A stretch of DNA of 64,000 bases from Pocillopora verrucosa (Eukaryota; Cnidaria; Anthozoa; Scleractinia; Pocilloporidae), in assembly GCF_036669915.1 (NCBI RefSeq), contig NC_089319.1:22548524-22612523 (forward strand), read 5' to 3'. How positions within the stretch are numbered: position 1 is the stretch's first letter; every line of letters begins with the position of its first letter. Positions 45,681-58,300 of the stretch are shown here, in pieces. Below the pieces are notes generated by a model. It was not told the origin of the DNA and ran no database searches. It was given only the letters and a program-made list of their open reading frames with translations. Both the position numbers and the translations under genes were made by a program.

Positions 45681-48600
45681 TAAAAATGAGTGTCTCTGAT
45701 GTCACTGTTTGAATTATCTTTCCCATGAACTCCTAGTTATCGTTTTCACAAAGATAACTTTAAGATGTGACTGAAATCGGTAAATTTTTAGCGATATTTC
45801 CTCAAAGAATGCCACTATCTTACTGTTTCTATCTGTGAAGTTTATTCAGTTTTCCCAAATTTGGATCGTTCAGTGGATCATTTAGCCGTGTTATCAATGT
45901 TAGGAAATGCAGTTGAGATATATGTTGTTCCAGAGTCTGGTTGAGACTCTCTCAGCCACTGAACTAACACAAAATTTTTACAGAATAAACAAATGTCGGT
46001 TTAGAGATCGTCTTTCATTGCGAGGTTCAGTAAATAAATACATATCCCATGCTACGCGAGATTTTCTCCAGTAATTGGCATGGTATTGACAAATAGTGGC
46101 ACTACATTCGGTTTTTTTTTTCCTTTGTATCAAGAATTTCCTTGAGATTGCGGACGTACATTTGGACATCTTTGTTCTCCAGAGAAATTAAAGCGTCAAT
46201 GGTAGTTAATATTCCTTGTATCTCTGTTGTATTTTCATCTCCTATTAATTATATTCCACGCAAGAAAAAGCTAGAAAATCATTCTTGTCGAAAACGTTGC
46301 CAATTGATTGCAATTAACATCTCAGCAGAACAATCAGATTGAATAGAAGTCAATGAATGTTAGGTGCACCTGAGCATACTTGCGGATATTAGTTCCAGGA
46401 TATTGTTACGGAGATGTGCAAATATTAATAACAAAGCTGCAGTGGCGGTTTAAACGAAGTATGAGATATTTCGAAACAGGAAAACTTTGATCTGACAAGT
46501 GATTCCTAGAGTTTAAGGAAGATTTAACAATAATCCAAACACTAACCTCAAGACCTTTTTTTTTTTGAGGAGTTTTGCAAAGATTATCTGGTAGTCTAAG
46601 TAATACATAAAATAAAGCCGAAAAGGCACCATAATTTAGGTCTACAATGCAAACAATTGTGATGAACAATCAGAAAACCGAGAAATTAGGCTATTTTTTT
46701 ACTCCGTTTTAGAACAATTAAAAACTCTATGGGAAAATTTTTTCTAGATCTCTTAGAGTCAGTATCAGCTAGCACAGTCTGAGGTTTGGTTCGAGAATCC
46801 GTCGCTGACCAATCCATCTACCTTGCAGCAATATTATTATGTACATTGCTTCAGTATGCTTTATAAGATGGTTATGGAGAGTGACTAAGAAGGAAACATC
46901 GGAAAATTAATATCTACCATGGACGCAAGGAATGGTACGTGTCCTTCCTATTGATGTAGTATTAAACAATAAAAAGATGAGTTATATTGTAGGTAGTATC
47001 TACACTGGAATCTTTTTTCGTTTTAACTCATCATATCCTATTCCCCGGCGTGCTGTTTTCTTTCATCAATTTATTCTAATGACACATTTATAAGCCATAG
47101 AACAGATATTTTTTATAGTTTCATTCTTAATTCTCTTTCATCTTTGCTGATTGCCGGAATACTTTGCAATTTTCTTCTTGCTGAAAGAAAACTTGTTTCA
47201 GAAAGTTAAACACTTGACCCAGTTAAGCGAATTCTTCACCTCCTCATCATAACTTGTAAGTTAAGAAACATCTCTTTTTGATTCCGGTAATTCAACACTG
47301 AACTGGCATAATTTTGAATATCTAGATCTCTCAGCAAAGTGTTTGTTGGGTTTATGTTCCGACTCGTTTTGGGCTGAATTGTAGGATTATATTTCTTGAG
47401 TAATTCCCCTTTTCTCGACACAACCATAGATTTAGTGACTAAACATTTTAAATTAAAGTTTTTCTAAGCTCTTGACGTACAATCAAGAAAATGAACCCAT
47501 TGTCCTCAAATGCAAAACGATTAAGTAAGTCGCAAAAATGGCATTTATCCAGGAACGTGAAATCATCACATAAAGGAGGCGTAAAGTAGTATGAATAATT
47601 AAACAAGAAAAAGCAGGTCTTAATTTCTTGAGAAAAAGTGTCCTGGTCACACACTGCTTAAATTTTGAAAAATATTCGAATGACAACCCACAAAACGTGT
47701 GTCACATTGGTTTATTTTGATACCGAGTCATCTGATTCCGAGCAACTCATTCTATGTCTGGAACAGTCCCTAGTAACTCTTCTCCAATTAACAATTTTAG
47801 CAGCGGGCAAATAACTTTCACAAAAGTGACAAAGACAACAAAGAAAATTTAAATCCGACCCACTAATTTGAAAACATTCGCTACTCTGTTCTTTACGACC
47901 TACGTAATGTCAAATCACTTCAGAAATACTTGCAATCTTTAGAAAGGCTAGAAAATTCATTGGAAGATTCTGTGAAAGTGCCACCTGTACAATACTTTAT
48001 TTGCAGAGTGCAGAGAGAATGTGATAATTTAACCCAGCGACGAAGCCTACTAGCATGGAATTTGACTGACAATACGTCCGAAAATGCCAAAGCGGTGTGT
48101 TGTAACCAATGGCTCTTTAGGCCTTGAGCAATTAATATTCAGCCTTCTTCGACATGTCAACCAAACAACGTTCTTAATTTCGCCCATAAATTGATTTTAA
48201 ATGCACTGAAATTCCTAGCTGACATAGAAGACATTTATGTTCTTTCGTTGAACCTTACCGTGTCATAGTCAAGATCTATTTTGGGACAAAATAATTTCAA
48301 CAGGTAAGGAAAGGATCGTAAAGAAGAGAGTACACCTCTTCGATTGAAGACTGGCCTTTTCCTTAGGTTAAATTATCGAAAGTTTTCAATGAAGACATTT
48401 GATATTAAACCTTAAACTCCGTTGAAATTACCTTTTTGTTACACACAGCAGTTTCTCCTGATATGACTCACGAAATCATTTATTTTATTCATTATTTCCT
48501 TTTCGCTTGAATTTCACATCAACATCTTGGAGGCAACAGGTTAAGATTACTAAATTTTTGTTTCATCTGAAATTATGATATGGCCTTGTTTAACATCTCT

Positions 48601-50547
48601 TGTATTGCAAAAAGTGTGATTATGCCTGATTCTTTCCTTTACATTCTGGCTAGAGGCCAAAATTTCTCTTTCTCTAGGAGGGCCAGGTTTTTTAGAGTTC
48701 TTTATGATGTCTGAGATAATTGGCAGAAAATAGTCTAGACGCACCTTAACATAAAATGTCGCTGAAATACATCCATTCAACTGTGTTCAATTTAGCTTAA
48801 AACTCATGATTTCTCAGAAACGAGATATAGAAATTTATCAAAAAAGAAATGAAATAAATTGAAACAAAAATTAAAAACGAAACTTTCGTTTTTGGCAAGT
48901 AAAGGAATATTTTTGGTTACACCACACTGTTAGAAACATTTAAACAGTCGATTATTTGCTTGACGTACACCTAAATTCACACTTTGTCTTGGAAATTACA
49001 TTTTCTTCTGAGTAAACCACTGTGGGAAATAAACCAAACGGCAAAAAAAAACCAAAAAAAAAAACAAGAAAAAAACTAATCAACGCTGGCTAATGTTGAT
49101 AGTTTTGGATTTGATTTGGCCATCGAGAGAATCCAGAATGCGCCAAGTGGTTGAAGGTGAAGAGTTGAAGAAAAGGAAAGAAATTCGAAGTAGGAGTGTG
49201 TAAATGAACCATGTCAAAACGAAGGAGACACCGCACCAATAGATGACTTGCACGCTGAAAATCCTCGAAGTTGCAAGTTAAGTTTCTTTCGTCATGTTTA
49301 TACAGCTTTATTATCAAACATAAAATGCCCTTATTATCAAACAAGAAATGCTTCACTTGCTTGTAAGAAATGCCCTTTCTAACCTATTTTGAATCGTTGC
49401 CAGAATAAGATTCATTTTATCTACCTAATGCCCTAAAACGTTTCTTTGCCGTCGGTGGCCTCAGTGCTTAAAAACCCATCTATCTTATTAATGTTTATCT
49501 TGAACCATTTTACCTCCTGAAAATTTTAAGTGGTGTGTTTTATTTGATGAAATCGCAATTCAATGAACAATCTCGCTAAATTTTATGGATCGAACTGACG
49601 ATTCTGACAAATTTTACTTAGCTAAAACAAATAAAGGCCTAAATTAATTAGTTTTCTTTCCCTTACGGACGCAAGCAAAAGTAATGAGTTTTCATGATTA
49701 CTGCGGTCGGAAAGATGAAAGGAAGAATGTTCTCTTTGAGGGTTTTTCAGAGCCACCAGAATAATTGAAAAAATGAAACAAGAATGGCAGTCAAGTGAAG
49801 ATATCAAATTTTGTTTTGCGGCTAATTTTGACATTGCAATTAGATTTTGTTTTCTTAACCCAATGCGGCCGCAGGGATATTTAATGAGACTTTGGAATAA
49901 CCGACTGACAGGTCTTGTCATCCTTTATGTTTGTTTGATTTTACTAAATTGTGAGAATCGTTTATTTAACGATGAAATATTGATTCATAAGCAATAAATA
50001 TCTCTTTTATTCTCAACAGTAACACAGCTTACTTTTCTACAAAAGACAACTCAGTTGCTGAAACTGAATATAACATACACTTACTGAGCTCGTCGTCATC
50101 GCCATTGAAAGAGCCATTTTGAGCTGTCTCGTAATAGCTTAATCCATTAGTTATTTAAGTAAAAAAAAACCAGGTTAAAAATCATCGTGTTAAACAAATA
50201 TGTATCAGACAGGGCTCTACTAGGGTTTTTATGGTTGACAAGCAAACTCAAGGATTTCCTCGTAGTGTAGCATCAACTGTATTCCGCTTTAAACCTCTGT
50301 CCAAACATGGATACTGGTAAGACTCAGAAATATTGAACAATAAAGAAATAAGGTATAAAAAACAATTAACCGGAGGCTAATTACTTCGCTATTTACAAAG
50401 TTTAGTCGAGGAAATGAATTCTGAACTCAACCTCGATCCCTTTTGTTAGGGATTTTAGACATATTCATTGCATGGAACCGCATTTTATCCTTTCCTGCTG
50501 GTTTATTCAATTCAAGTTCCTTTATAAACTTTTTTCTTCTCTTAGAA
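45681..50547. other. 4.9 kb spacer without a supported gene
   Basis: AT-rich, with ORFs up to 99 codons that are on mixed strands and show no domain. The segment just before 50548 ends in a strong splice-acceptor-like sequence (TTTTTTCTTCTCTTAG). A 5' UTR exon of the following GPCR gene may therefore lie somewhere in this spacer. Confidence 0.55.
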
Positions 50548-51762
50548 ATGATTAATAACCTCACTCTATTCCACTCCGACGCAAAAAACTTGGAAGAAGA
50601 TATTTTTGGCCGCTCTCAACTGCAAGTATGGTTCGAAGTGTCCCTAGGGATATTAATGTGCCTAGTGGCTGTTACAGGAAACATTTTGGTGGTGATTGCC
50701 ATCCACTATGATCAAAGGCTCAACACAATTACCAATATACTGGTCGAAAACTTGGCTTTTACCGACATCTTCATGGCAGCCCTGCACATGCCCTTTTGGA
50801 TTATCAGTCTCCGCAATGGACGCTGGATATTCAGTGACGCTCTTTGCCAGCTTGTGGGACTGACACAGCTGATATTTGGAATCGCGTCGCTGTTTACCAT
50901 GACAGGCATCGCTTTTAACCGTTACTTCAACATAGTTAGGCGGAACCTTTATATAAAGTACTTTTCTACGAAAAAAATCACCTACATCATTATTTTTCTT
51001 ACGTGGCTGGGCCCCATTATCGCCACAACACCACAGCTGTACGGATGGGGAAAGATTGACTATCACGCTTTGTTCGCCGACTGCACGTGTGTTTGGAACC
51101 TACCCGATGTTTCTTTTATTATAACCCTTTGCGTTATAACCATTTTCTTGGCAGCTGCGGTTATAACGTGGTGTTATTACACCATCTACAAAACAGTAAA
51201 AGCAAGTGGGGAGAGAATGCAGGGACACGCAGCCAAGAGTAACATGAAAAGCGACCTTGCCCACAAATCTGGTGAGAAAACGGAGAATAAAGTCCTCAAG
51301 ACTTCATTTGTGGTGGTTTGTGTTTACATGACCTGTTGGACGCCTCTCTCCGTCATGGGTTTCATTGAAGTGTTTGGAGGAGAGAGTCCACGATGGGCCC
51401 ACTTATTTGCCTACTACTTCGTGTTCTGCAGTAGCCTCACGAATCCCTTCATATACGGTGTCATGAACCCGCAGTTCCAACGAACCTTCAAAAAGATGTT
51501 TCGTATACGTGAGAACGATGTGCAGCCCATCTCGAGCCGCACAGATTTCAAAGAAACAAAGAATACCATGTTAGGCAGTAAGGTGGTTTTAGTAGATGAT
51601 ATGCCAAGCACGTCCATAACTTTAGTACCTTTGTTTCGTGATCAAAATCACAATGCAAGTGACACAGGTGTGTTTGTGAACGTTGTAGCTGAAGCTGAAG
51701 AACAGTCTAATGTGCCTGGAAAGTCATTTATAAGGAAAAATGGCCAGGCTTGGCAAAAATGA
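50548..51762 (+). CDS. melatonin-receptor-like class A GPCR
   Basis: I chose the ATG at 50548 (MINNLTLF), giving 405 residues. The longer ORF from 50443 crosses a splice-acceptor-like tract ending at about 50545 and adds hydrophobic sequence without family character. Hallmarks are VTGNILV in TM1, NLAFTD in TM2, Cys at the start of TM3, GIAFNRY at the end of TM3, a YGWG motif and CTCVW in extracellular loop 2, CWTP in TM6 and NPFIY in TM7. A long Ser/Thr-rich tail follows. NRY in place of DRY, with the loop pattern, resembles melatonin receptors and related orphan receptors. The ligand is not known. It is unrelated to the GPCR cluster at 2-15 kb. Confidence 0.88.
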   Translation: MINNLTLFHSDAKNLEEDIFGRSQLQVWFEVSLGILMCLVAVTGNILVVIAIHYDQRLNTITNILVENLAFTDIFMAALHMPFWIISLRNGRWIFSDALCQLVGLTQLIFGIASLFTMTGIAFNRYFNIVRRNLYIKYFSTKKITYIIIFLTWLGPIIATTPQLYGWGKIDYHALFADCTCVWNLPDVSFIITLCVITIFLAAAVITWCYYTIYKTVKASGERMQGHAAKSNMKSDLAHKSGEKTENKVLKTSFVVVCVYMTCWTPLSVMGFIEVFGGESPRWAHLFAYYFVFCSSLTNPFIYGVMNPQFQRTFKKMFRIRENDVQPISSRTDFKETKNTMLGSKVVLVDDMPSTSITLVPLFRDQNHNASDTGVFVNVVAEAEEQSNVPGKSFIRKNGQAWQK

Positions 51763-51770
51763 CCTATTAC

Positions 51771-51776
51771 AATAAA
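51771..51776 (+). promoter_or_regulatory. polyadenylation signal of the melatonin-receptor-like gene
   Basis: AATAAA begins nine bases after the stop TGA. If used it gives a 3' UTR of only some 25-35 bases. Confidence 0.5.
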
Positions 51777-51789
51777 ACTGACAGAGTTT

Positions 51790-54016
51790 TTAGTTTTTTC
51801 TTTTCTACTTGGATTCAGAAACAGGCATAAAGACAAAGAACCATTTCCAGTCAGTTGGCCATTAGCCGTAATTTAGTAGCTGACATACCAGGGCGGCTCG
51901 TCTATTGTAATAATTTTTTACTAATGTAAGCGACTTTTAGGGTTTAGTTCATTCTCACTTTTGTGAAATATCATTGAAGAAGTTCATGAGAGCTTGAACA
52001 ACCATCTCGTTGCAAACGAATTTTTTCTCGAACAAAATATCAACGATCACTTATTGCTAATAACTAAATTAAGGGGGGCAAGTAAATAAACGAGGAATAG
52101 GACAGTAATAGGAATATTACCCACGAATAAGCATTTTCGTGGACAAACTCTCGAACCTCATAATAATCACGATCTCACTATTTTTCAGTCTTAACTCACT
52201 GATTGCCTGAACTTTATTCTTAAGATATAAATCACAAGTGCGTCAAGAGACAGCCTGGTTGCACACTGAACCGCAGCGTCCTTTAGCAAGGTAACTGAAC
52301 CAAGAAAACTTATTAATTAACTAAATAGGAGAATGTAGCCTTCTGACACTGAGAAGTATGTAACAGCGAAACATTTATGTACCATAACTTTTACATGAAA
52401 TATATTAAAAAGAGCTTGACTTACCTGAAACATTTTTCCTGCTTTTTCTAAGCTCTGCAGCACAACAGAGCACAATAAGTAAGGCGAAACGCGGCTACAA
52501 ACATCTTCCCGCGCTTTTTCCTTGCGCGTATGCATTGAAAGGTGGGAAATTTCTCCTAATGTCCAGTTAGTAGTGGTTCCTTCAGTTTCATGGGCTTTTT
52601 CCAATTTTTTTTCATTTGTTTCTCCGCACATTTTAATTTAAATTGGATCGTCTTCTGCTTCACGTAGTGCCGAAATAGACTACTCGGGTCGTACCCCTTC
52701 AACAATAAATCTCATGACGCCTTCGACTTGTTTTCTTTTAAATCAAATTTTATCGTTACTTGTGACTCACAAGACGACATGATACGCAATAATCAAGTGT
52801 AAGTACAGCAGCTTGTGTTTTACAGTTCCGTTACAAAGGAATTTCATTAGCCGTTTATCCAGCTTGATTCATGAGGCGATACAAGCGGTTTTTGTCCGGC
52901 TCACTTAGCTGAAAGGCATTTAACCTTCAGGTCATGACCTTAAGAATATTATCAATGGCATGAGCTGAAATTCTTGTCAGGAGGTCCTAAACTAGATTCT
53001 TTCCTCATTATATATTACATCAATACTTTTTTCTAAACAAACGGTAGTTAGGGGTTACATACAGATAAGGATCTCTCTCCAACTTGACTACACCTTTGGT
53101 AGTGATGCAATGCAAGACTGCCATACAATTTCTAGTGATCCACATAAAAAAAATAATCATTGTTTGTTTGCCATGCTCAAGGTGCATTTGGTTGAAATAA
53201 CATTCTTCTGTTGTATTGGACCAGAGGTCATAAATTAACTGATAACTGCCTCTGGAAATCAAGTTCTTCTTCCTTCTCCAGTCCTTCAAATTTTTATACT
53301 GGAGAAATCACATCCTGATGCCTTGACAACAACTGTCAATATTGAAGCATATTGATTTTTTCATGTTTCAATTTCACCTATGATCAGCATATTAAATTGA
53401 TTTTTCACAAGTAAAAACAAAATTATTTGATTCGGGAGATAGCCTTAATAAAACACCAAATTAACGGCTCTAACAAAAAGAAGTGCATTGTTGTCCAAAG
53501 GCTGGGTTCTAGTGTACCAAATAACTAATCATTACACTATCAAGAAAGTGTTTTGAGGTAAAGAGTTGGTGCTAATGTTTGGTATCTTCAATGTATGTCA
53601 GAATATTTCTGGTTATATTTGCAACATGCAAAACAACCTTTAACTCAATGCAAACTTTGAGAATGATGCTATTCAGCAGAAAAAAAAGAAAACAAAAAAG
53701 TGACTCAAAAAGTGAAAAAGCAGAACATGGAACATTTACCCCTTTAAACCCTAAAATTCTCCACACTGGTCTCTCTCCATTTCCTGTGGTAATGATGAGG
53801 ACAATTTGTGTCACAAGTAGGCTCCAGCTGAAAAACTTGTGAAATTTAGGCTATTTTTTTCAAGTTACAAAAGTCATGACTTACAACTATCGTTGAATGA
53901 TGTCGTGACAATCTCTCATTGATTCAGTTTTTTCCCTTTGCTTTAATATCTGTTATTAAACATCAAGAATCAAAGAAAAAATCTAAGTGCAACATACAAG
54001 CATTTGTTAATTAAGT
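51790..54016. other. spacer, including the SRFBP1 3' flank
   Basis: No supported gene; ORFs of up to 104 codons lack motifs. The right-hand part is downstream of the reverse-strand SRFBP1 gene and will include its 3' UTR. No canonical polyadenylation signal is seen close to its stop. Confidence 0.55.
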
Positions 54017-55135
54017 TCACTCTGAATCGTCAAATCTTATCTTCTCTCCTTTAAATTCTACCTTCATAGTTTCTTGTAACCTCCTTCTTTTCATAGCTTG
54101 CCATGATGGATGCAGAATTTCTTCCTTCTTTGTCTGTTTGGTAGGCTGTTGCAATTTCACATTATTTGATTTCAACTTCTTTATTTCATTATTATCCTTT
54201 GAAGTGTATTCTTTTGGTCTCTTTACCAAATGCTTAGCACTCTTTCCATGTACCTTTTCCCACATTTGCTGCCGTGCACGCTGTCCTTTGCGGTTCCTCT
54301 TAACTGTCTTCTCAGCTTTTCTTACTTTCTTATTTCCTGAGGTGCTTTTTTCCTTCAAGAGTACCTTCTCATCATCCTTCACACCCGACATAGATTGAAC
54401 GAAACAGGACCCTAAACCTTTAGGTTTCAAGTCTGGATAAGAAATACCATCAGTATCCTCTCCGGAGTCACTTCCACTTACGTCTGAGCCAGATACAAAG
54501 GAGTCATCTTGATCTAAAATTTCTTTAAGCTGAGGCTTTTTAGCTGGAACAAGTTTATTTGTTGTTGGTTTTTTCTTTAAAGCTTTCAGTCTTTTTTGTA
54601 TCATTGCTTTTTCTGTTTCTGTATCGCTGTTTTCATTACCTTCGTATTCTTTCGCTTGAGTTTCACCAGAAACTGACTTTTCATTCCATGTGACAGCAAC
54701 TTTTTCTCCAACAGTCTTAGGTTTCTTTTTGTTTTTGTTACTTCTTTTTTCAAATCGTACTGACTGTTGTTTATTAGCAGATACTCCTTCTAGAGATTTG
54801 TGAAGTTTCGTGGAGTTAACGATCCTGTCCATGGCTCTTCTCTGAAGATCAATGTCTGTAAGTGAATCTGCAACATGGTCTTCGAGCACACGATCAGCAA
54901 CACGCTCAGCTTCACTCTTATCGTTGGTGACTCGACGGATTACTTCAGCCACCGTAGTGTCCTTCAGAAAATCTAGCTCCTTTTCAAACCTTTCGATCTT
55001 TCGTCGGTTCTTTTTTAACTGAGCTTCCGTTCCCTTCTTATTTCCTAATTGCCTCATTCTTCGCACGAGTCGTTGCACTTCGAACAACTTGGCGCGTTTT
55101 ATCTCGCGTTTAAGGACGCTACTTTCTTTTTCCAT
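54017..55135 (-). CDS. SRFBP1: SRFBP1 / BUD22-family nucleolar protein
   Basis: Single-exon 372-residue protein on the reverse strand. The N-terminal 90 residues are a basic, predicted coiled-coil region (RLVRRMRQL, KIERFEKELDFLKD) typical of the BUD22 domain. A low-complexity middle with acidic Ser/Asp clusters and Lys-rich stretches follows. The C-terminus HPSWQAMKRRR and KGEKIRFDD is the family signature. Yeast Bud22 works in small-subunit ribosome biogenesis. Vertebrate SRFBP1 was described as a serum response factor cofactor. A stop lies in frame two codons upstream of the ATG, so the start is firm. It is head-to-head with EMC10. Confidence 0.9.
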   Translation of the reverse strand: MEKESSVLKREIKRAKLFEVQRLVRRMRQLGNKKGTEAQLKKNRRKIERFEKELDFLKDTTVAEVIRRVTNDKSEAERVADRVLEDHVADSLTDIDLQRRAMDRIVNSTKLHKSLEGVSANKQQSVRFEKRSNKNKKKPKTVGEKVAVTWNEKSVSGETQAKEYEGNENSDTETEKAMIQKRLKALKKKPTTNKLVPAKKPQLKEILDQDDSFVSGSDVSGSDSGEDTDGISYPDLKPKGLGSCFVQSMSGVKDDEKVLLKEKSTSGNKKVRKAEKTVKRNRKGQRARQQMWEKVHGKSAKHLVKRPKEYTSKDNNEIKKLKSNNVKLQQPTKQTKKEEILHPSWQAMKRRRLQETMKVEFKGEKIRFDDSE

Positions 55136-55341
55136 CTCTTATGCCTGTACGGTATGAGCACTACTTAACAGCATTAGCTACTAAAAAGAGTAGGGGCTCC
55201 ACTTGCCGAAGTAACAAGTTACTTGCATTGAACAACAAAGGTTAGGCACACGCTTACTTGGTGCGTCCGCCATCTTAAATTGAAGTTATACCCCAGTCTT
55301 GCTCCACTGCGGTTACCATAATCCCTTACGAGAGTTTCAAG
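55136..55341. promoter_or_regulatory. bidirectional promoter SRFBP1-EMC10 with inverted YY1-like sites
   Basis: The two start codons are 206 bases apart on opposite strands. AAGATGGCGGAC occurs on + at 55339-55350, overlapping the EMC10 ATG. Its exact reverse complement is at 55265-55276. AAGATGGCGG is the consensus for YY1 at housekeeping promoters. The reverse-strand copy also opens a 31-codon upstream ORF before SRFBP1. No TATA box is evident. Confidence 0.7.
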
Positions 55342-58300
55342 ATGGCGGACAGAAAACAGAATTTTTTCCTCTCTCCTCTTTTACTGTTTCTTCAAATATC
55401 CTTTAAAATGGTAATGAATTCTTCAAAATTTTTCATATAAAATCGGTCTGAGATGAGGCTATTTCAAGGATGAACGAGGAAAAACTATGATAAATTGTAT
55501 TCCCATATTAACCGAACAGCTGTAACCTTGTTTAATGTTTTGAAGGTGGTATGTGTGGAGTCTCGTGGAGACGAGTTGGTTTTCACCTTAGAGCACTGTC
55601 TGACCGAAGGTAAATACTTCAAAAATTGCTTCAAGTGGTTCTTCAACATTTTTATAATGCATCATGATTGGTACGGTGTATCCACATGATCGGCGTGAGT
55701 GTGCATGTGCATGCGTTTTTTTTTTTTAGCATGACTGGATTATCAAGTAATTGACATTTTCTTTCATTCCTCAGGAACAAATGCAGTTTTTAAGCCAAGG
55801 TAAGCAAATATTCCAAGAAGCCATGCATGTTTTAATTCATGTGCCATTACTTCCATAAAGTTAGAGAAATACAGCTGTTATGTGTTACTCTGAATAGTCC
55901 TGAGGCAGGAGAGGATACAAGACCCCATGCGGCCAATCCAGGCTGCATTTAGTCCAGGTCATCCCAAAGATTCTTGTTCAATCATATTATATTACATTTA
56001 TTCTTGCAAATTGAGTATTTTTTTGTCCCTTAAGCGTAAGCTTCAGCTTTCTGGCTTCAAAACTTCATGTATTCTATTTTGTCTGTAGGGGAACCATTCA
56101 CGTCAAGAGTCTTAAGAGTTCCAGTGGAATATTTTCAGAGCAGGAAACACTCTCATTTGAAGATGTGAACAACCTAAGGGTATCCAATGATAATTATTTT
56201 CAAGTGGTTAGGGTTATGGTCGTTTACTATGAATGCTGGCTGTTAGCTTTATTAACTAAAGTCAACTTATGTGCGCATGCAGACCCATGCATAGGAACAT
56301 GAAAAGTCTCAACTGTAGTGTTAAAGTGCAGCTTTTGAAAGGTAATACAACCCCAGAATAGACTGTGGTAGATTCTTGAGCAATTGCATTCTTGGCCACG
56401 TCACTTTATTTTCATTTACAGTGCCTTCTCCATTCCCATACCCTCTTTCCCCCACACCCTCAAAAATAAATGAGCACAGAACCAGTAAACTGCTAAAGAG
56501 AACTGATTTGGCTTTTTGTCTCAGGTTTGCCTTTAATTTACTTACAGTAGCGTCACATCAAAAAGCAGTTGCATTTATGCAGTCACTTAATATATTCATT
56601 TCATTTTTAGTAGCTATGCCAGTTAGGCTTGTCTTGAGATTTACAGTTTTGAAAGGCTTGACTTAGGTAGCTTTTAGTTTGAATGAGAAACTGAGATCAA
56701 CTTTTACTGTAACTTTTCATTGTTTTTCTCTCCCTTGTAATGCAGGATTTAGCATCAACTAATGGTTATTATAGAATACGGTTACGGCCCAAGTCTGCAG
56801 AAAGCAGTGATGATGTAGAAAACAGTGTTACAACATTTGTCAAAGCTGTAAGTCTTAATTTAGGGACCAGTGCTTAACCAGTGCTGATAATGGCCTTGAA
56901 TTTTGGCATTGATCTGTAAATTGATGTGGTTGATATTTATTTGTATTCACCAAGTGAAAGTTTGTTGTAGGCAAGACAACAAGGTTTTTACATTTATCTT
57001 CTTGGTTATATTAGCAAACATGATCAAGTAATCCAACTTTTAAAACTACCTCTGATTGGGTGTTGTTTCTCTACCTTTCAACTGCAGTGTGCGCTGTTTA
57101 CATCAAGACTCACAGAGACTATAACTCTGTCTCTTGACAATGCAGGTGGGTAGATCACAGCCATCACAATATTGAAATTCATAAAGATAGTGAAAATTCT
57201 CATGTGAAGACAGTGAAAATTCTCAAAATAACCAAATAGAAAAAGTACATAAAGAACATGCAGTAACTATTGTAAAAGATCCCACCATCAAAGGAAACTG
57301 CACATAAACCAGATTAGAACCTCTTGAACTCAGACTTAACACAATTTTTTGTTTTTGTTACAGGACACTTGTATGGGGTTGGATTAATTGTCCCTGATGG
57401 TGGCTGTGAAGCAAAGACACTCAACTTGGTTTGTCTTCAGTTTTTTTGTCCCATTACCCAATGTAGTTTTTTTATATGTACTTTAAGTTTAACATTATGA
57501 ACATTAATTTTATTACAAATCGGAACAAGCAAGGTTGGAGGCCATATATTTAGTAACTTGTCCATGAACTGTTGTCATCCTCATCCAAAACTACCATAAA
57601 TGCAATGATGAGCCAATGCAGCCCTGTTCTTGAAGGTTCTAAGAAGCCTCCCTCTTTTGTAGGCCCCTTCTTTAACCCTTCAACTCCCTTGAGTGACCAA
57701 CATAGAATTTCTCCTTATGATATTAAAACAAAATCAACCAGATAGGTGATGAGAATAAAGAAAAATATCAATTTGAGGATAATCAGTTGATCCAATACTA
57801 AATTCTCTGAACTAACATTATACAAATTGTAAGGTTGACTTTAAGGAGAATTACAAATTTGATCTGGGAGTTAAAGGGTTAATAACCCAACCCCACCCTC
57901 ATCTCTTTGATTCTTCTTCCTCCTTTCCCTCCTCCCTTGGAGAAACTCTAGTGTTTTTATTCATTTGGGTTTGTTATGTTACATACCATATGTTTTACCA
58001 ATAATACATTCTTTTTGTGTTTGTTTGTCCTTAAAGGATGGAATGAGCCTGCCATCTAGCTTTAACACATCTGTTGTAGTCATGCTCCAGGGAACAGGAC
58101 AACTGTAAGTGTGAAGTTAAAACTCTAGAAATGAGTTAAGAGGGCATTTGTAATTATTGTTACACTGTAACAGTGCTATGCTGTGTTTTATCCCCCAATA
58201 CTACTTGGGGCAAAAGTGTTTAACATACAATTAGAAAGTTCCCAGAGAAGCTGGAAAGAATTGCTCAGTTGTACATGTGTAATAATGTTTCATTTGTTTA

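Noticed and set aside
50443..50547. N-terminal extension of the melatonin-receptor-like ORF
   Set aside because: It crosses a splice-acceptor-like tract and lacks family character; the ATG at 50548 fits better.
50662..51066. 134-codon reverse-strand ORF
   Set aside because: Antisense shadow of the melatonin-receptor-like GPCR.
54138..54398. 86-codon + strand ORF
   Set aside because: Antisense shadow of SRFBP1.
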